From positions 1 to 56,672 of the forward strand of contig CANLIC010000030.1 of the NCBI GenBank assembly GCA_947491025.1: 56,672 nucleotides of DNA, in the 5' to 3' direction. Positions 7,889 through 17,978 of the stretch are shown here, one piece after another. How positions within the stretch are numbered: position 1 is the stretch's first letter; each line of letters starts with the position of its first letter. The notes below the pieces were generated by a model. The model worked only from the letters and a program-made list of their open reading frames with translations, did not search any database and was not told the origin of the DNA. This DNA comes from Myxococcales bacterium. Lineage in GTDB: Bacteria > Myxococcota_A > UBA9042. Position numbers and translations under genes: made by a program.

Positions 7889-10873
7889 ATGCTGCAACAG
7901 GTCCTCGCCAAGCTGTTCGGCACCAAGAACGATCGCGAGATCAAGAAGATCCAGCCGCTGGTGAGCGCGATCAACGACCTCGAAGCGCGCATGACGGGCC
8001 TCACCGACGACGAGCTGCGCGGCCAGACCGCCGTCTTCCGCAGCCGGATCGCCCAGGGTGCCAGCGCCGACGACATCCTGGTCGAGGCCTTCGCCACCGG
8101 CCGCGAGGCCAGCCGCCGCGCGCTCGGCATGCGCCACTACGACGTCCAGCTCATCGGCGGCGTCTTCCTGCACCGCGGTACGATCTGCGAGATGCGGACG
8201 GGCGAGGGCAAGACGCTGGTCGCGACGCTGCCGGCCTATCTCAACTCGCTGACTGGCAAGGGCGTTCACGTCGTCACCGTCAATGACTACCTGGCCCAGC
8301 GCGACTGCGCCTGGATGAGCCGCCTCTACAACTTCCTCGATCTGTCGACGGGCGTCATTCACACCGGCGCCAGCCAGTCGGCGCGCAAGGCGGCCTACGC
8401 GGCGGACATCACCTACGGCCAGAACAACGAGCTGGGCTTTGACTACCTGCGCGACAACATGAAGTTCTCGCTCAGCGACTACGTCCACCGCTACCTGCCG
8501 ACCGCCCATGATCCCAAGGCCGAGAAGCTCCTGCACTACGCGATCGTCGATGAGGTCGACTCCATCCTCATCGACGAGGCGCGCACGCCACTCATCATCT
8601 CGGGCGCCACCGAGGACAGCAGCGAGCCCTACCTCATCACCAGCGCAATCATGCCTTTCCTCAAGCGCGACCTGGACTTCTCGGTCGACGAGAAGGCCCA
8701 CTCGGTCTCGCTGACCGAGAGCGGCGTCGACAAGGTCGAAGCGCGACTGAAGATCGGAAACCTGTTCGCGCCCGAGCACATGCACTGGGTCCACTTTGTG
8801 CACGCCGCGCTCAAGGCGCACCACCTGTACCGCGCCGACGTCAACTACGTGGTCGAGGGCGGCAAGGTGATCATCATCGACGACCACACGGGCCGAAAGA
8901 TGCCGGGCCGCCGCTGGAGCGATGGCATCCACCAGTCGATCGAGGCCAAAGAAGGGCTGAAGATCCAGGAAGAGACCCAGACGCTGGCGACGATCACGTT
9001 CCAGAACTACTTCAGAATGTACCAGAAGCTGTCCGGCATGACGGGCACCGCGGAGACCGAAGCCGAGGAGTTCGCCAAGGTGTACGACATGGACACCCTG
9101 GTCGTGCCGACGCACAGGCCCATCGTCCGCGACGACCGCGACGACCTCGTCTACAAGAACGAGCGCGGCAAGTTCAAGGCGGTGATTGAGGAGATCGCGG
9201 AATGCAACGAAGCCGGCCAGCCCGTGCTCGTTGGCACGATCTCGGTCGAAAAGAGCCAGTTCCTCAGCCACCTGCTCACCCAACGCGGCATCGCGCACCA
9301 CGTGCTCAACGCCAAGCAGCACGGCGCGGAGGCCGAGATCATCGCCCAGGCCGGTCGAGCCGGCGCCGTCACCATCGCCACCAACATGGCGGGCCGCGGC
9401 ACCGACATCATCCTCGGCGGCAACCCCGAGCTGCTCGCCAAGCGCGAGGTGTTCGGCGTCAGCCGCGTGCAGCAGGACGTCGACGAGAGCGATCCCATCT
9501 ACCAGGAGGCGCTGGCCCGGTCGTTGGAGCAGTGCAAAGCCGACAAGGAGCAGGTCCTCGCCGCCGGCGGCCTCGCCGTCATCGGCACCGAGCGCCACGA
9601 GAGCCGGCGCATCGACAACCAGCTGCGCGGTCGCTCCGGTCGCCAGGGCGACCCTGGCATGAGCCAGTTCTACCTGAGCCTCGAAGATGACCTGATGCGC
9701 ATTTTCAACGGCGATCGGGTGGCCAAGATCATGGAGTGGCTCGATATTCCAGAGGATGAGCCGATCGTCGCCCGCTCGGTGACCAGCGCCATCGAGTCGA
9801 GCCAGAAGCGGGTCGAGGGGCAGAACTTCGACGCCCGCAAGAACGTGCTCGACTACGACAACGTGATGAATCAGCAGCGTAAGTCCATCTACGCGCTGCG
9901 CCGCACCGTCCTGGCCGCCAGCGACCTGCTGCCGCTCATTGAGGCCGTGATCGACGACGTGGTCTACGCGATCCTCGACGTGCGCTGTCCGCAGACCATC
10001 AAGGGCAGCGAGTGGAACCTCGAAGCGCTCGAGGACGACATCTACCAGCTCTTCGGCGTCGACATCGACCTCAGCGAGGTCGACGCGGTGTTCGAGGTGC
10101 TTGAGAAGCAGCTCGTCGAGACGCTCGCCGAGGAGTACCGCGATCGCCGCCGTCGCATGATCGAGTCGATCATGCACAGCATCGACCCCGCCGACCCCAA
10201 CCAGTCGATCGACGAGGAGGAGCTGCAGGCTTTTGCCAGCCAGCAGTGGATCTACTTCGAGCGCGAGACCTACCTGCGCGGGATCGATGGGCTGTGGAAG
10301 GAGCACCTGCGCTCCATGGATTCCCTCAAGGAGGGCATCTACCTGCGCGCCTACGCGCAGAAGGATCCGAAGCTCCTCTATAAGAAAGAAGGTTTTGACC
10401 TCTTCCAGGCGATGATGGCGCAGGTGCGGAAGAGCGTCGTCGGGGCGCTTTTCCACGTCGAAGTTAAGGACAGCCGCGAAATCGAGGCCATGCGCCGCGA
10501 TGCCGACCAACGCCGGGCACGCGCCGCCGGCAAAGTGCAAGAGACCCACGTCTCGGTGGATGCCCTGCACCCCGGCCCCGCCGCCGTGGCCCGCACCGAT
10601 GACGGCGAGGACTTCGTCGACGCCTCCTTCGACGACGATCCGGCGCCGCGCTCGCCCACCGCCGTCCGCGGCGAGCCGATCGCCGTCGCGCCCGTGGTCA
10701 CGCTGCGCCGCGCGCGCCCCAAGATCGGCCGCAACGACCCCTGCTGGTGCGGTTCGGGCAAGAAGTACAAAAAGTGCCACAGCGATGCCGACGAGGCCGC
10801 GATGCACGAGGCGACCGGCAGCGAGCCCTCCCAAGGCGCCGACGGCGCGCCCCCGGGTGGCGGGGCTATCTGA
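7889..10873 (+). CDS. secA: Preprotein translocase ATPase SecA
   Basis: This 994-aa protein is the motor that drives unfolded preproteins through SecYEG at the inner membrane. It starts [20 protein letters not shown], as in other SecA proteins. It has Walker A MRTGEGKT (about residue 105), the [16 protein letters not shown] helicase motif, the [11 protein letters not shown] switch region, and [11 protein letters not shown] with the [10 protein letters not shown] motif in the second nucleotide-binding fold. It ends with the zinc-binding SecB/ribosome-contact tail [14 protein letters not shown] slightly acidic and variable linker (about 880-950) precedes this tail. All core motifs are intact, and length is within the family range (about 840-1000). 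It is transcribed alone or leads into the lipoprotein at 11059, 185 bp downstream. Confidence 0.97.
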   Translation: MLQQVLAKLFGTKNDREIKKIQPLVSAINDLEARMTGLTDDELRGQTAVFRSRIAQGASADDILVEAFATGREASRRALGMRHYDVQLIGGVFLHRGTICEMRTGEGKTLVATLPAYLNSLTGKGVHVVTVNDYLAQRDCAWMSRLYNFLDLSTGVIHTGASQSARKAAYAADITYGQNNELGFDYLRDNMKFSLSDYVHRYLPTAHDPKAEKLLHYAIVDEVDSILIDEARTPLIISGATEDSSEPYLITSAIMPFLKRDLDFSVDEKAHSVSLTESGVDKVEARLKIGNLFAPEHMHWVHFVHAALKAHHLYRADVNYVVEGGKVIIIDDHTGRKMPGRRWSDGIHQSIEAKEGLKIQEETQTLATITFQNYFRMYQKLSGMTGTAETEAEEFAKVYDMDTLVVPTHRPIVRDDRDDLVYKNERGKFKAVIEEIAECNEAGQPVLVGTISVEKSQFLSHLLTQRGIAHHVLNAKQHGAEAEIIAQAGRAGAVTIATNMAGRGTDIILGGNPELLAKREVFGVSRVQQDVDESDPIYQEALARSLEQCKADKEQVLAAGGLAVIGTERHESRRIDNQLRGRSGRQGDPGMSQFYLSLEDDLMRIFNGDRVAKIMEWLDIPEDEPIVARSVTSAIESSQKRVEGQNFDARKNVLDYDNVMNQQRKSIYALRRTVLAASDLLPLIEAVIDDVVYAILDVRCPQTIKGSEWNLEALEDDIYQLFGVDIDLSEVDAVFEVLEKQLVETLAEEYRDRRRRMIESIMHSIDPADPNQSIDEEELQAFASQQWIYFERETYLRGIDGLWKEHLRSMDSLKEGIYLRAYAQKDPKLLYKKEGFDLFQAMMAQVRKSVVGALFHVEVKDSREIEAMRRDADQRRARAAGKVQETHVSVDALHPGPAAVARTDDGEDFVDASFDDDPAPRSPTAVRGEPIAVAPVVTLRRARPKIGRNDPCWCGSGKKYKKCHSDADEAAMHEATGSEPSQGADGAPPGGGAI

Positions 10874-11045
10874 CCGGCGCAAGTCGTCGCCAAGACGCCG
10901 CCAAGACACGACCGACAGCAGTGCCCTTGCGCTGGCTGCGCCTCCGGCTGCCGTTGCCATCGACGCGGCCCAGTCCGCGCTGGCGCTCTCTTCGCGTTTC
11001 CACCATCCTTCCCGACGCGCGACCGGGAGGTCGCTCGACCTCGGC

Positions 11046-11050
11046 AGGAG
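11046..11050 (+). promoter_or_regulatory. Ribosome binding site of the lamin-tail lipoprotein
   Basis: The sequence aggag lies 8 bases before the ATG at 11059. Together with the signal peptide it fixes the start, although the frame is open far upstream into secA. Confidence 0.6.
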
Positions 11051-11058
11051 AAGGCTCA

Positions 11059-13062
11059 ATGCAACGCTCGAACTCCATTGCGATCATCGTCGGGGCGCTC
11101 GCCCTGCTTGCGTGCAGCGGCACGGCTGGCAGCGGAGGCGGCCAGGCCCCCTTTGACGCGGCAGATCGCGCGCAGGACGGTGCGGCGCTCGATGGCGCGG
11201 CGCTCGATGGCGCAGCGCTCGATGGCGTGGCCCAGGACGGCGTCGCCCAGGACGGCGTCGCGGAGGACGGCGTCGCGCAGGACGGCGTCGCAGGAGATGG
11301 CGTTGGAGGGGATGGCGCAGTCGCGGACGGCGGCGGCAGCGACGGCGGCGACGCTGGGGCTGCATCAGACGCGCCCGATGGCGGGCTGCAAGACGGTGGC
11401 GAGGCCGACGGCGGGGCCGACGCCGATGCAGGCGATGGGGCCGGCGCGGACGCCGACGACGTCAGCGGACCCGACGGCGACGCCGGATCGGACGACACCG
11501 GGGGAAGCTCGGACGCGTCGGACGAAGATGCTGCCAGCGACGTCGACACCGCTGACGCCGACTCCAGCGCCGACACCACCGGCGACGCGAGCGGCGACTC
11601 CGGCGGCGACGGCGGAGACGATGCGTCCGACAGCGACGCTGGCGACACCAGCGACACCGGCGACGCCAGCGACGCCAGCGACACCAGCGACGCCAGCGAC
11701 GCCGGCGACACCAGCGGCCCCGTCGCCGCTGTGGCCGGCGACCTGAAGCCCGGCGACCTCGTGGTCACGGAATTGATGGCCGACTCCAACGCCGCCCCGG
11801 ACGAGCTGGGCGAGTGGTTCGAGGTCCACAACAAGTTGGCGCAGGTGGTCGATCTGCGCGGCGTCACGATCGCCGACAAGAACAACAAGCCGTGGGAAAT
11901 CAAGGGTGATGCGCCGATCTTGGTGCCGCCTGGCGGCTTCGTGGCGCTGTGCACCTCGGGCGACGACCAGAAGAATGGCGGCATCGCCTGCGCCTACGCC
12001 TTCGGCGACAAGGTCAAATTGACCAACAGCAGCGACACCCTGGTGCTCGCCGTCGGCGGCAAAGAGATCGATCGCGTCGAGTACTTCAACGCTGGCGACA
12101 AGGGCTGGCCGACCCTCGCCAAGGGGCGCAGCCAGCAGCTGGCGCCCGACAAGTCCGACAGCACCGCCAACGACGCCGGCGCGAATTGGTGCGTGCCACA
12201 AGTCACCTACGGCGCGGGTGACTTTGGGACCCCCGGCAAGGTGAACCCGGCGTGCCCGGCTGACGCAGACAAGGACGGCGTGGTCGACTCCGCCGACAAC
12301 TGCCCGGCGGTGAGCAATCCGAGCCAGTTCGACGAGGACCTCGACGGCCTCGGCAACGCCTGCGACAACTGCCCGAAGGTCGCCAACCCGGATCAGAAGG
12401 ACACCGACAAGGACGGCTTCGGCGACCTCTGCCCAGGCGCGGTGTGCGGCAACGGCAAGAAGGAAGCGGGGGAGACCTGCGACGACGGCAACAAGACCGA
12501 CGGTGACGGCTGCAGCGCCACCTGCCAGACCGAGGCGGCCAAGATCGGCGTCGGCGACCTCGTCATCACCGAGCTGCTGATCAACCCGGTCAAGGTGGCC
12601 GACGAGAAGGGAGAGTACGTCGAGATCTACAACGCCACCGACGCCAAGATCACGCTCGACGGCGTCGTCATCGTCAACAAGAGCGTCTCCCACGTCATCG
12701 CGCCGAAGACGCCGCTCGTCATCGGCCCGAAGTCCCACCTCGTCCTCGGGGTCAACGCCGACGTGACCACCAACGGCGGGGTCGCCGTTGACTACGTCTG
12801 GACCAAGATCGCGCTCGGCAATTCCGGAAGCGACGTCGCGCTGGTCGCCGGCGGTGTCACCATCGACAAGGTCGCGTGGCTGGGCTCGGGCAGCAGCGGC
12901 TGGCCGAAGTACAACGACGGCAACAGCATTCAGCTCTCCTCGGCCCAGCTGACCGCGGCGCTCAACGATGAGGGCAAGCACTGGTGCGCTTCGACCACCG
13001 AGACAACGGCGGGGGACAAGGGCACGCCGGGCAAGGCCAACCTCGAGTGCCCGCCCAAGTAG
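11059..13062 (+). CDS. Lamin-tail-domain surface lipoprotein with TSP3-like repeats
   Basis: This 667-aa protein begins with a lipoprotein signal peptide ending in ALALLACS, so the mature protein should start at Cys19 or close by and be anchored to a membrane. Residues about 38-225 are an Asp/Gly/Ala/Ser spacer made of 5-residue DG(A/V)A-x and 3-residue D(A/T)S units. Two lamin-tail-like domains follow (about 230-400 and 492-667, each starting near LVVTEL or LVITEL). Between them lie calcium-binding thrombospondin type 3-like repeats (DGVVDSADNCP, DGLGNACDNCP, DGFGDLCPG) and a myxobacterial Cys-rich motif, CGNGKKEAGETCDDGN. Such proteins are thought to sit on the cell surface. No enzymatic domain is visible. 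Confidence 0.88.
   Translation: MQRSNSIAIIVGALALLACSGTAGSGGGQAPFDAADRAQDGAALDGAALDGAALDGVAQDGVAQDGVAEDGVAQDGVAGDGVGGDGAVADGGGSDGGDAGAASDAPDGGLQDGGEADGGADADAGDGAGADADDVSGPDGDAGSDDTGGSSDASDEDAASDVDTADADSSADTTGDASGDSGGDGGDDASDSDAGDTSDTGDASDASDTSDASDAGDTSGPVAAVAGDLKPGDLVVTELMADSNAAPDELGEWFEVHNKLAQVVDLRGVTIADKNNKPWEIKGDAPILVPPGGFVALCTSGDDQKNGGIACAYAFGDKVKLTNSSDTLVLAVGGKEIDRVEYFNAGDKGWPTLAKGRSQQLAPDKSDSTANDAGANWCVPQVTYGAGDFGTPGKVNPACPADADKDGVVDSADNCPAVSNPSQFDEDLDGLGNACDNCPKVANPDQKDTDKDGFGDLCPGAVCGNGKKEAGETCDDGNKTDGDGCSATCQTEAAKIGVGDLVITELLINPVKVADEKGEYVEIYNATDAKITLDGVVIVNKSVSHVIAPKTPLVIGPKSHLVLGVNADVTTNGGVAVDYVWTKIALGNSGSDVALVAGGVTIDKVAWLGSGSSGWPKYNDGNSIQLSSAQLTAALNDEGKHWCASTTETTAGDKGTPGKANLECPPK
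11176..11325 (+). repeat. 15-bp tandem repeat coding for DG(A/V)Ax units
   Basis: Ten consecutive 15-bp units inside the lipoprotein gene code for DGAAL, DGVAQ and variants. The first three are almost identical at DNA level and later ones drift. The spacer length could change by slippage or recombination without breaking the frame. Confidence 0.75.
11644..11715 (+). repeat. 9-bp tandem repeat coding for D(A/T)(S/G) units
   Basis: Eight 9-bp units (gacaccagc, gacgccagc and similar) in the same spacer encode an acidic hydrophilic stalk. Confidence 0.7.
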
Positions 13063-13199
13063 CTGCTCGCGTTCGACTCTCGCGCACCGCGCCTGTCCTT
13101 TGCGCCGATGCAAGGCGTCTCAAGTCGCCAGTTGGCCGGCTCGGCGGCGCTTGCCGATTGCATCCTCTGCGCGCTTGGGCCTAAATCGACCCTGGGATA

Positions 13200-13222
13200 C
13201 CAGACCTCAACCTGAGGCCTGG
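13200..13222 (+). promoter_or_regulatory. Imperfect hairpin just upstream of the kinase gene
   Basis: ccagacctca at 13200-13209 pairs with tgaggcctgg at 13213-13222 (9 of 10 bases) around a 3-base loop. It ends 6 bases before the first possible GTG start (13229). It could be a leader structure or an attenuating stem. No T-tract follows, so it is not a standard terminator of the upstream gene. Confidence 0.35.
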
Positions 13223-13228
13223 TGACGT

Positions 13229-15043
13229 GTGGCCGGGGTGCGCGTGAGCGACGAGAAGGCCAAAGCCGTATTTGGCAACCGCTACCGGGTCGTCGATCCG
13301 GTGGGCAGCGGGGGTATGGCGACCGTGTACCGCGGCGTCGACTCATTGCTCGGCCGTGACGTCGCGATCAAGGTCATGCACCCCCATCTGGCCACGCGCG
13401 CAGACGCCAGGGCACGCTTCAGCCGCGAGGCGCGCTCCATCGCCCGCCTCAAGCACCCCAACATCGTCGACGTCTATGACTTCTCGGGCGATAGCGATCT
13501 CGACTCGTACATCGTCACCGAGTTCGTCCACGGTCTGACGCTCACGGAATTCGCAAACCGCCACGGGCCCTTGCTCCCACCGGCGGCGGCGCTGCTGGGC
13601 CACGCCATCGCCAGCGCGATGGCCCACGCCCACGACGCTGGCTTGGTCCACCGCGACATCAAGCCCGACAACCTGATGATCTCGCGCCAAGGCGCCATCA
13701 AGCTGATGGATTTCGGCATCGCCACCGCCATGGACATGGAGCAGATGACGGCGACGGGAGCCATCCTCGGCTCGCCGGCGCACATGGCACCCGAGCAGAT
13801 CGAGGGCCGGACGGTGGATGCCCGCGCGGACATCTTCGCCTTTGGCACCGTGATGTACACGCTGGTCACGGGCAAGCTGCCCTTCGTCGCCAGCAACCCG
13901 CATGCGCTCTTCCGCCTGATCCTCGAGTGCCAGTACACGCTGCCGAGCCGCGTCAACCCGGTCATCGACCGCGACTTCGAGGAGATCTTGGTCACGGCGA
14001 TGGCCCGCGAACCCGGGGACCGCTGGAGCACCATGGCGGCGGTGCAGCAGGCGCTGGGCGTCTACCTGCAGCGCTACGACCTGCACGACGTCGCGACCCA
14101 CCTGCCGCGGCTTCTCCAGGCGCCCGAGCAGTTTCAGCTCGCCCTGCGCCCCAAGCTGGTCAAGGCCTTGTGCGAGGACGGCCAGTCGCACGCACAGGAC
14201 GGCAACCTCGCCCTCGCCATCGACTGCTACAACCGCGCCCTCGCCGTCGACCCTGACGCCGAGGAGCCGCGGGCGGGCCTCACCCACCTGACGTCGCGCA
14301 GCCGTCGGCGACGCCAGCTTCGCGCTGCGGCCATCGTCGCCGCGGGCGCCCTCGCCAGCGCCGCCGTGCTCTACGTGGCGCTGCAGCCCAGCGCCGAGCC
14401 GCCGCCGCCGACACCGACCCGCGCGCTGCCCATCGGCGTCCCCGCGGCGCCGGACTCCGTGCGCATGGCCGCCCAAGAGGCCGCAGACACCCGCCGACGC
14501 GACGCCGATGCGCTGCGCCAGAAGCGGATGATCGAGACAGCAGCCGCCGAGGCGGCGCGTCTGGCGGCTCAAGCCGTGGCGAAACAGTCGGGCGAGGCGA
14601 TCGACGCTGCGGCCAAAGCGGCGGCGGCAAACGGCAGCGCCAATCCGCGACGGCCCGACAGCGGCGGCCAGCCGGGGCGCACCGGGCGCCCGAAGGCGGC
14701 GCCGCGTACCGAGGCGCCGGCCGGCGTCGAAGGCGCCACCGTCGGCGCCGGTCCGACCCAGGCGACGACGCCGTCGCCGCGCGAGGGCCTGATCGAGGTC
14801 GTGCTGGGCAGCGTGCCAGCGATCGCGGTGCTCTACCTGGACGGGGATCAGATCAGCGTCACCGGCTACCGGCGCATGGCCCTGGTCTCCGGCCGCGAGT
14901 ACCGGCTGCGTTGCGAGCCGCACGTCGCCAGCTGCCAGACCTGCCCGCCCTTCCTCGAGGTCCGCTTTCGGGTTCCCGAGCACCCGACCGCCGACGGCAC
15001 CGTGCCGACGGCCAAATGCGACTTCCGCCCCTTCGTCCGCTGA
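13229..15043 (+). CDS. Membrane-anchored Ser/Thr protein kinase (Pkn type)
   Basis: This 604-aa protein has a full Hanks-type kinase domain (about residues 17-275). It shows the glycine loop GSGGMATVYRG, Lys48 in VAIKV, catalytic HRDIKPDN (Asp143), DFG (Asp161), and APEQ after the activation segment. A TPR-like pair of helices follows (SHAQDGNLALAIDCYNRALAVDPD, about 315-345), then one membrane segment (about 366-384). The outer C-terminal region has an Ala/Arg-rich stretch (about 420-500) and a small beta domain with several Cys (about 515-604) that may be PEGA-like. All catalytic residues are present. The start is uncertain: GTG at 13229, 13238 or 13244 all fit and change only the first few residues. 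The signal sensed is unknown. Confidence 0.92.
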   Translation: MAGVRVSDEKAKAVFGNRYRVVDPVGSGGMATVYRGVDSLLGRDVAIKVMHPHLATRADARARFSREARSIARLKHPNIVDVYDFSGDSDLDSYIVTEFVHGLTLTEFANRHGPLLPPAAALLGHAIASAMAHAHDAGLVHRDIKPDNLMISRQGAIKLMDFGIATAMDMEQMTATGAILGSPAHMAPEQIEGRTVDARADIFAFGTVMYTLVTGKLPFVASNPHALFRLILECQYTLPSRVNPVIDRDFEEILVTAMAREPGDRWSTMAAVQQALGVYLQRYDLHDVATHLPRLLQAPEQFQLALRPKLVKALCEDGQSHAQDGNLALAIDCYNRALAVDPDAEEPRAGLTHLTSRSRRRRQLRAAAIVAAGALASAAVLYVALQPSAEPPPPTPTRALPIGVPAAPDSVRMAAQEAADTRRRDADALRQKRMIETAAAEAARLAAQAVAKQSGEAIDAAAKAAAANGSANPRRPDSGGQPGRTGRPKAAPRTEAPAGVEGATVGAGPTQATTPSPREGLIEVVLGSVPAIAVLYLDGDQISVTGYRRMALVSGREYRLRCEPHVASCQTCPPFLEVRFRVPEHPTADGTVPTAKCDFRPFVR

Positions 15044-15169
15044 CCCCAGCGGGCGTCGTCGCGCTCCAAATCGGCGGGTAGCGGCAATGGCCGCCGCTTT
15101 ACACCGCCCGAGACGCAAGCTACACCCGCGCGCCGCGCGCCGCCCTCCCCGCGCCGGTCTGGAAAGCCG

Positions 15170-15916
15170 ATGTCTTTCGCCGTCACCTTGCGCGCCCTGC
15201 AGCAGAACCATGCCGACGCGTGGTGCAAGGCGCTGCGCGACATCGCCCGCTACATGGGCACCGACGCCGAGACGGGGGCCCGACCCGCCGACGCCGAGGC
15301 CCTGCGCCAGGAGTTGGCCGCGGTGGATGGCGAGACCCGTCTGCTGGCCCTGAGCCGGGATGCCGCCCCGGTGGTGCGCGAGCTGGCGGTCGACGCCTTG
15401 GCCGCTTTTGGGGGCGACGCCGCGCGGACACGCCTGCTCGAGGCATGCGGCGACGACGTCCTCGAGGTGCGCGCCTCGGCGGTTGGCGGGCTCGAGAACT
15501 GGCCCGTGGATCGCGAGGTTGTGGAGGTCTTGCTCATCGCACTCGACGACAGCAAGTGGCTGGTGCGCATGCGCGCGACGCGGGCGCTCGCCGCCGTGCC
15601 AGGCGCCAACGTCGATGCCGCCCTCATCACGATGCTGCTGGACAGCGAGAACTACGTGCGCACCACGGCGGCGGACGCCCTGGCCGTGCGCCCTCCCGAG
15701 GCCATCTTGCCGCGCCTGCGCCGGCTGATGCAGCAACCGTCACCTCACCTCTTCGACGCGGCGTTCGACGTCATGGGCCGCATCGGCGTCGAAGAAGACG
15801 CGGCATTTCTTGCCCGCGTCGGGCGATTCATCAATTGGTCGCAGCCCGGTCCGGTCAAGGCATGGGCGCGGGCGGCGGCGCGAGCGATTCGGGCGCGACA
15901 ACGGCAACGGCGTTGA
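15170..15916 (+). CDS. HEAT-repeat protein
   Basis: This 248-aa protein is made of paired helices of the HEAT/PBS-lyase type. Examples are VRELAVDALAAFGGDAARTRL, VRASAVGGLENW, VRMRATRALAAVP and VRTTAADALAVRP, roughly residues 65-200. Such arrays usually bind other proteins. There is no signal peptide, so it should be cytoplasmic. A purine-rich ribosome site (ggaaag, 15161-15166) precedes the ATG. It lies 126 bp after the kinase gene and before the DedA gene, all in the same direction. A link to the kinase is possible but rests only on position. No partner or catalytic motif can be named. Confidence 0.8.
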   Translation: MSFAVTLRALQQNHADAWCKALRDIARYMGTDAETGARPADAEALRQELAAVDGETRLLALSRDAAPVVRELAVDALAAFGGDAARTRLLEACGDDVLEVRASAVGGLENWPVDREVVEVLLIALDDSKWLVRMRATRALAAVPGANVDAALITMLLDSENYVRTTAADALAVRPPEAILPRLRRLMQQPSPHLFDAAFDVMGRIGVEEDAAFLARVGRFINWSQPGPVKAWARAAARAIRARQRQRR

Positions 15917-16035
15917 GCCCCGGCGACGCAGCGTCTTGCGGACATCGCAGGGTCGCCGCGTGGCAAAGTCGCCGCGTCGCTAGCGTCGGCGAGGGCGCAA
16001 GTCCAGCGGCGACCGGCGAGAAGGAGCGCGAGTCC

Positions 16036-16782
16036 ATGGATGAGTCGGTAGGCGCGGTCATCAACTGGCTGATGTCGTTTGACGCGACCACGATCTACGC
16101 GCTGGGCTTCGGCGTGCTGCTTCTCTGCGGCTTCGGCCTGCCGGTACCCGAGGACATCACCCTGCTGTTGATGGGTTACATGACCTATCGCGCCCTTCCC
16201 GACGGCACGCCGCGCCCCGGCGCCGACGTCGTCCTTGCGACCTGCATCGGCCTCGCCGGCGTGATGATCGGCGACGGCTGCATGTTCACCCTCGGCCGTC
16301 GCCTCGGTGTGCGGCTGCTGGGGGTTTGGCCATTTCGGTCCATGTTCGGCGGCGGGCGGCTGGAGCAGGCGCAGGGTTTCTTGAAAAAGAACGGCGCCAA
16401 GGTCCTATTTTCCGCCCGCTTCATGCCCGGTCTGCGCTCGGTGGTGTTTTTCACCAGCGGCACGCTCGGCATCTCCTTCAGTCGCTTCTTGATCTACGAC
16501 GGCGCAGCGGCGGTGCTCTCCGTGCCCGCGTTGGTGTTCTCGTCTTGGTATTGGGGCGCACAGTTCGACGAGGTGGTCGCCAAGGCGCGCGCGGCCGAGC
16601 ACGGCATCTTGGCCGTCATCCTGCTGCTGGCGGCCTTCTTCGGCCTGCGAGCGTGGCGCGCCCACCGTGCCAAAGCGCGCAAGGCGCTGGCAGAGGCCGC
16701 AGAAGCCGCCGCGGTGGAAGCTGCCGCCGCTTCCGAAGCCGGCGCAGGCCCTGCAGCGCTGGACGCTCAGCCGCCGGCGTAG
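16036..16782 (+). CDS. DedA-family membrane protein
   Basis: This 248-aa protein matches the DedA/VTT family. It has an early re-entrant-type segment with FGLPVPEDITLLLMG, a central SARFMPGLRSVVFFTSGTLG motif equivalent to the family's RFxPGxR block, and a final membrane helix (about 190-208). DedA proteins are now linked to lipid scrambling or transport, including undecaprenyl-phosphate recycling. Which lipid this one moves is unknown. The tail (about 210-248) is Ala/Glu-rich and probably cytoplasmic. The ATG at 16036 has an aaggag ribosome site 9 bases upstream. Its end overlaps the convergent aminotransferase gene by 16 bp. The frame is open far upstream, but that part overlaps the HEAT-repeat gene and is not protein-like. 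Confidence 0.9.
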   Translation: MDESVGAVINWLMSFDATTIYALGFGVLLLCGFGLPVPEDITLLLMGYMTYRALPDGTPRPGADVVLATCIGLAGVMIGDGCMFTLGRRLGVRLLGVWPFRSMFGGGRLEQAQGFLKKNGAKVLFSARFMPGLRSVVFFTSGTLGISFSRFLIYDGAAAVLSVPALVFSSWYWGAQFDEVVAKARAAEHGILAVILLLAAFFGLRAWRAHRAKARKALAEAAEAAAVEAAAASEAGAGPAALDAQPPA

Positions 16783-17978
16783 GCGCGCAGGCCCTCGCGC
16801 AGGCAGTCGACGGCCCGCAGCAGGGCGGCCTCTTCCAGCACATAGGCGATGCGCACCTGGCTGCGCCCAGCACCCGGCGTGCGATAGAAGCCCTCGGCCG
16901 GTGCCAGCATCACCGTCTCGCCGCGGTAGTCGAAGCGCTCAAGCAAGAAGCGGCAGAACGCGTCAGCGTCCGCCACGGGCAGGTCAGCGATGAGGTAGAA
17001 CGCGCCGGCCGGCGTCGGCGCGACAACGCCGGGGATCTCCCGCAGCGCCGCAACCAAGACGTCGCGACGGCGCTTGTAGACCGCGATGCTGGCGTAGACC
17101 TCGTCCCAGGGCGCCTGCAGCGCGGCGAGCACCGCAGCCTGGTCGACCGTCGGCGGCGACAGGCGGGCCTGTGCGAAGCGCACGCAGACGTCGAAGAGGG
17201 CGCGGTTGCGCGTGACCAGGGCGCCGACGCGGGCGCCACAAGCCGAGAAGCGCTTGCTGACCGAGTCGATGACGGCGACGTGCTGCTCGGCGCCGGCGAT
17301 GGCGAGCGCGCTCGGGGCAACGCCGGAATCGTCGTAGACGAACTCGCGGTACACCTCGTCGAGCACCAAGAGCAGGTCGCGTCGCACCGCGAGCGCGCCC
17401 AGGGCCTCGAGCGTGGGGCGATCGATGACGGCGCCGGTGGGATTGCCGGGCGACGACAGCACGATGGCGCGCACGGCAGGCGTCAACGCCGCCTCGAGCG
17501 CCGCGACGTCGATGGCGAAGCCGTCGGCAACGTCGGTTGCCACCGAGATGACCTCGATGCCGAGCAGGTGCGCGACGCCGCGGTAGTTGGTGTAGTAGGG
17601 CTCGGCGACCGCGATGGCATCGCCGACATCGCAGGCGGCGGCGAAGACCAACTGCAGCGCCTCGCTGCCACCGACCGTGATCAGCACGTCTTCAGCGGTG
17701 ATCGGCGCCAGAGTGCCCGGCAGGCCCTGGCGGTTGTAGGCGTCTGCCCATGCGCTGCGGAGCTCGGCCGTGCCCTGCGAGGGGCTGTAGGCGACGGTGG
17801 CGCCATCGTAGTTGCGGTAGGCCTGCCGCATCGCCGACACGGTCGGCAGGTCGGGCTGGCCGATGTTCAGGTGGTGGACGTGGACGCCGCGGGCGCGCGC
17901 TCCGTCGGACAGCGAGGCAAGTCGGCGGATTGGAGACGCCGGAGCGAGGCGTCCACGCTCTGAGAGGGGGGCGCTCAT
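16767..17978 (-). CDS. Class I/II PLP-dependent aminotransferase
   Basis: This 403-aa cytosolic enzyme has the fold type I aminotransferase signature. It shows LNIGQPDLPT near the N terminus, YSPSQGTAELR, VGGSEALQ, SSPGNPTGAVI, LDEVYREFVY, and the PLP-lysine motif SVSKRFSACGARVG. The pattern is nearest to aspartate/aromatic aminotransferases of subclass I-gamma. The exact amino donor cannot be read. Its start overlaps the stop of the upstream thioredoxin-fold gene by 4 bp (ATGA), so the two are translationally coupled, which is an unexpected pairing of a cytosolic enzyme with exported proteins. Length is normal for the family. Confidence 0.92.
   Translation of the reverse strand: MSAPLSERGRLAPASPIRRLASLSDGARARGVHVHHLNIGQPDLPTVSAMRQAYRNYDGATVAYSPSQGTAELRSAWADAYNRQGLPGTLAPITAEDVLITVGGSEALQLVFAAACDVGDAIAVAEPYYTNYRGVAHLLGIEVISVATDVADGFAIDVAALEAALTPAVRAIVLSSPGNPTGAVIDRPTLEALGALAVRRDLLLVLDEVYREFVYDDSGVAPSALAIAGAEQHVAVIDSVSKRFSACGARVGALVTRNRALFDVCVRFAQARLSPPTVDQAAVLAALQAPWDEVYASIAVYKRRRDVLVAALREIPGVVAPTPAGAFYLIADLPVADADAFCRFLLERFDYRGETVMLAPAEGFYRTPGAGRSQVRIAYVLEEAALLRAVDCLREGLRAYAGG

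Noticed and set aside
7745..11059. Long minus-strand reading frame of about 1100 codons across secA
   Set aside because: It is fully antisense to secA, whose motifs are all intact. Codon bias of a GC-rich gene keeps the opposite frame open, and the product is a repetitive Val/Ala/Leu/Asp-rich sequence without domains.
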